From the NCBI RefSeq assembly GCF_045689735.1, contig NZ_CP142685.1, positions 2,025,965-2,089,964 on the forward strand: a stretch of 64,000 nucleotides of DNA, read 5' to 3'. The DNA comes from Halothiobacillus sp045689735. GTDB taxonomy: Bacteria; Pseudomonadota; Gammaproteobacteria; Halothiobacillales; Halothiobacillaceae. Below are positions 62,850-64,000 of the stretch, piece by piece (within the stretch, counting starts at the first letter, position 1; each line of letters begins with the position of its first letter). The position numbers and the translations under genes were made by a program. The notes below the pieces were generated by a model that worked only from the letters and a program-made list of their open reading frames with translations, did no database searches and had not been told where the DNA came from.

Positions 62850-63227
62850 TCAAGTTTTAGTATCTGTAGGCGCGTGCGATTCCGGCGGAGGGGTCGCGTG
62901 CGGATTGATAGTCTCAGGTGCCGAAAGTTCCGCCCGAACCGGCAAGCTCGTGTGGGTTGGCTCAGCACCGCAATCGCAGTGTAACGGGTTGGTGTGACGG
63001 TCGCATGAGTCTGTTCCTGGAACCGGATCATAACCGCCCGAACAAAAGGGATGACAGCGTCCCAGACGACGCAGTGCGAGCCAGCCGCCACGAAGTGCGC
63101 CATGTCGGGCAATGGCCTCGATCGCATAATTCGAGCAGGTCGGTTCGAATCGACAGGAAGGCGGGAGCCATGGGCTGATGAACAGCTGATAGCCTCGGAC
63201 AATCGCAATCAGCAACCGGCGGAGCAT
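62850..63227 (-). CDS. yidD: Membrane protein insertion efficiency factor YidD
   Basis: A 125-residue YidD with RGYQLFISPWLPPSCRF, CSNYAIEAIARHG and LRRLGRCHPFCSGGYDPVP, the family signature. The C-terminal 45 residues form a longer, Pro/His/Cys-rich tail than most YidD. It overlaps rnpA by 19 bases and lies between rnpA and yidC, the canonical order. Confidence 0.94.
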   Translation of the reverse strand: MLRRLLIAIVRGYQLFISPWLPPSCRFEPTCSNYAIEAIARHGALRGGWLALRRLGRCHPFCSGGYDPVPGTDSCDRHTNPLHCDCGAEPTHTSLPVRAELSAPETINPHATPPPESHAPTDTKT

Positions 63228-63586
63228 CGGCGAATGACCAACTGAAAGAGGGATTCCATGCGCTGACGGAGTTCGTCGTTGCTTAATCCGTCCGCGCCAG
63301 GCTTGACCATCAACACACAGTCCACCGGTGGGAGTAGCGCTTGCTGATGCCGAAAATATTCGCGGGCGATGCGTTTGATCCGGTTCCGCTCATGCGCTCG
63401 GCGTACATGTCGCTTGACGATGGCCAAACCCAAACGCGGCGCGGCCGTGTCACTGCGGTGTACCACGGCCATTAACTCATCGACATGAATCCGCCGACCA
63501 TGACGCAAAACCCGCTGAAATTCAGTGGCTATTGTGAGTCGAGCCGAGCGTGGAAAAGCGAACGAGGATGAGGGCTTAGCCAGCAT
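63209..63586 (-). CDS. rnpA: Ribonuclease P protein component
   Basis: RnpA assists RNase P RNA in 5' tRNA maturation. The 125-residue protein has FPRSARLTIATEF and the RNR motif KRHVRRAHERNRIKRIARE. The ATG at 63586 is consistent with family length; an upstream frame overlapping rpmH is too long. It overlaps yidD by 19 bases. Confidence 0.93.
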   Translation of the reverse strand: MLAKPSSSFAFPRSARLTIATEFQRVLRHGRRIHVDELMAVVHRSDTAAPRLGLAIVKRHVRRAHERNRIKRIAREYFRHQQALLPPVDCVLMVKPGADGLSNDELRQRMESLFQLVIRRCSAGC

Positions 63587-63608
63587 CCCCGGTAACCGAG
63601 TGCGGCAA

Positions 63609-63743
63609 TCAGACAGCCAGGCGCTTACGACCACGCGCCCGACGGGCATTAATCACTGCGCGGCCGCCGCGGGTTTTCATGCGCGCACGAAAACCGTGCG
63701 TGCGTTGACGATGAATTTCGCTGGGTTGATAGGTTCTTTTCAT
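63609..63743 (-). CDS. rpmH: 50S ribosomal protein L34
   Basis: L34, 44 residues: MKRTYQPSEIHRQRTHGF then RARMKTRGGRAVINARRARG and ending KRLAV. It is the first gene of the rpmH-rnpA-yidD-yidC-mnmE block. Confidence 0.98.
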   Translation of the reverse strand: MKRTYQPSEIHRQRTHGFRARMKTRGGRAVINARRARGRKRLAV

Positions 63744-63857
63744 GAAAATTTCCTGAAAATCTATAAAGATACGACGATCTCGGGTTGATGCGCGCCGCAA
63801 CAACCCTGCACAGCGGGCCAACCAAAATATTGGCCTTCGCGTGCGAAAAGGCCGTGA

Positions 63858-63886
63858 ATTACACAGGAATTTGTACGCAATGTCAA
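63858..63886 (-). promoter_or_regulatory. Sigma-70 promoter of the rpmH operon
   Basis: On the minus strand TTGACA (63886-63881) is followed after exactly 17 bases by TGTAAT (63863-63858), 6/6 and 5/6 matches. Transcription would start near 63850, about 107 bases upstream of the rpmH ATG, a usual leader length for this operon. Confidence 0.85.
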
Positions 63887-64000
63887 TGGATTGCTCCGTG
63901 TTCATCGCAGCACCACCCCAGTGGATCGGGGGCTGTTCCTCGGATAGAGTGGATGTAGTGGTACACTGCTTTGCCGTTTTCTTGGTGTATTCGTCGGTCT
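63887..64000. other. Origin-proximal edge sequence
   Basis: From the rpmH promoter to the right edge. No DnaA-box consensus was seen in these 114 bases. The position relative to rpmH means dnaA and oriC most likely lie just beyond the window. Confidence 0.4.

Noticed and set aside
1..64000. CRISPR arrays, rRNA operons, prophage or complete insertion sequences
   Set aside because: No regularly spaced repeats, rRNA signatures, transposase, integrase or phage structural genes were recognised.

Overview
The window looks like a chromosomal segment of a GC-rich gammaproteobacterium, ending next to the replication origin. The right end carries the usual origin-proximal block on the minus strand (rpmH, rnpA, yidD, yidC, mnmE), which normally abuts oriC and dnaA. 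The presence of cmoA/cmoB, secB-gpsA, yfbR-type nucleotidase, glnE and ctpA/envC supports Gammaproteobacteria. A sulfide-type ArsR/rhodanese/DUF2892 cluster, a small periplasmic cytochrome c and a cytochrome bd oxidase would suit a sulfur-oxidising lineage such as Halothiobacillaceae, but that placement is inference. No prophage, intact insertion sequence, CRISPR array or rRNA was seen.

Layout. 1-4.3 kb: the 5' part of an alpha-2-macroglobulin gene, then a chemotaxis-like module (PilJ_N/HPt/ATPase kinase, CheY, CheX) behind a near-perfect sigma-54 promoter. 4.3-12.9 kb: a beta-barrel candidate, a DUF4282-like protein, an inositol-phosphatase-family enzyme, purD, the tRNA methyltransferases trmL and trmO, then a long minus-strand run ArsR-DUF2892-rhodanese-glutaredoxin-thioredoxin-secB-gpsA. 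13-16.4 kb: envC, ctpA and a DJ-1 protein. 16.4-25 kb: a beta-hydroxyacid-dehydrogenase-like enzyme, dgt with a yfbR-like gene, an esterase, a heme-motif GGDEF/EAL protein, exonuclease III and a phosphoesterase. 25-37 kb: glnE, a second exonuclease III, a GIDE/EF-hand membrane protein with LemA, cytochrome c, an ArsC/Spx-like protein, dapE, murJ, a YeeZ-type NAD-binding protein and a DUF255 thioredoxin protein. 37-42.2 kb: an aromatic-acid-type efflux operon with its MarR regulator. 42.3-44 kb: a periplasmic peroxiredoxin, a cluster of palindromic repeats and a broken acyltransferase. 44-49 kb: cydAB with an unusual two-helix CydX-like gene, then glnA. 49-57.6 kb: a divergent two-component system and a heavy-metal RND efflux operon ending in a thioredoxin-like protein. 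57.6-64 kb: tRNA-Met, AT-rich cmoB-cmoA, then the mnmE-yidC-yidD-rnpA-rpmH block.

How the genes work together. Nitrogen control links glnE (adenylyltransferase) with its target glnA, which carries the adenylylation tyrosine and has a sigma-54-like promoter. Wobble or anticodon-loop modification is represented by trmL, trmO, cmoA, cmoB and mnmE. Two separate tripartite pumps are present, one aromatic-acid-like under MarR and one metal-type under an OmpR-type regulator. Several redox proteins (Trx, Grx, rhodanese, peroxiredoxin, thioredoxin-like lipid- or periplasm-directed proteins) suggest attention to thiol/persulfide chemistry. All GC and composition statements are by eye.
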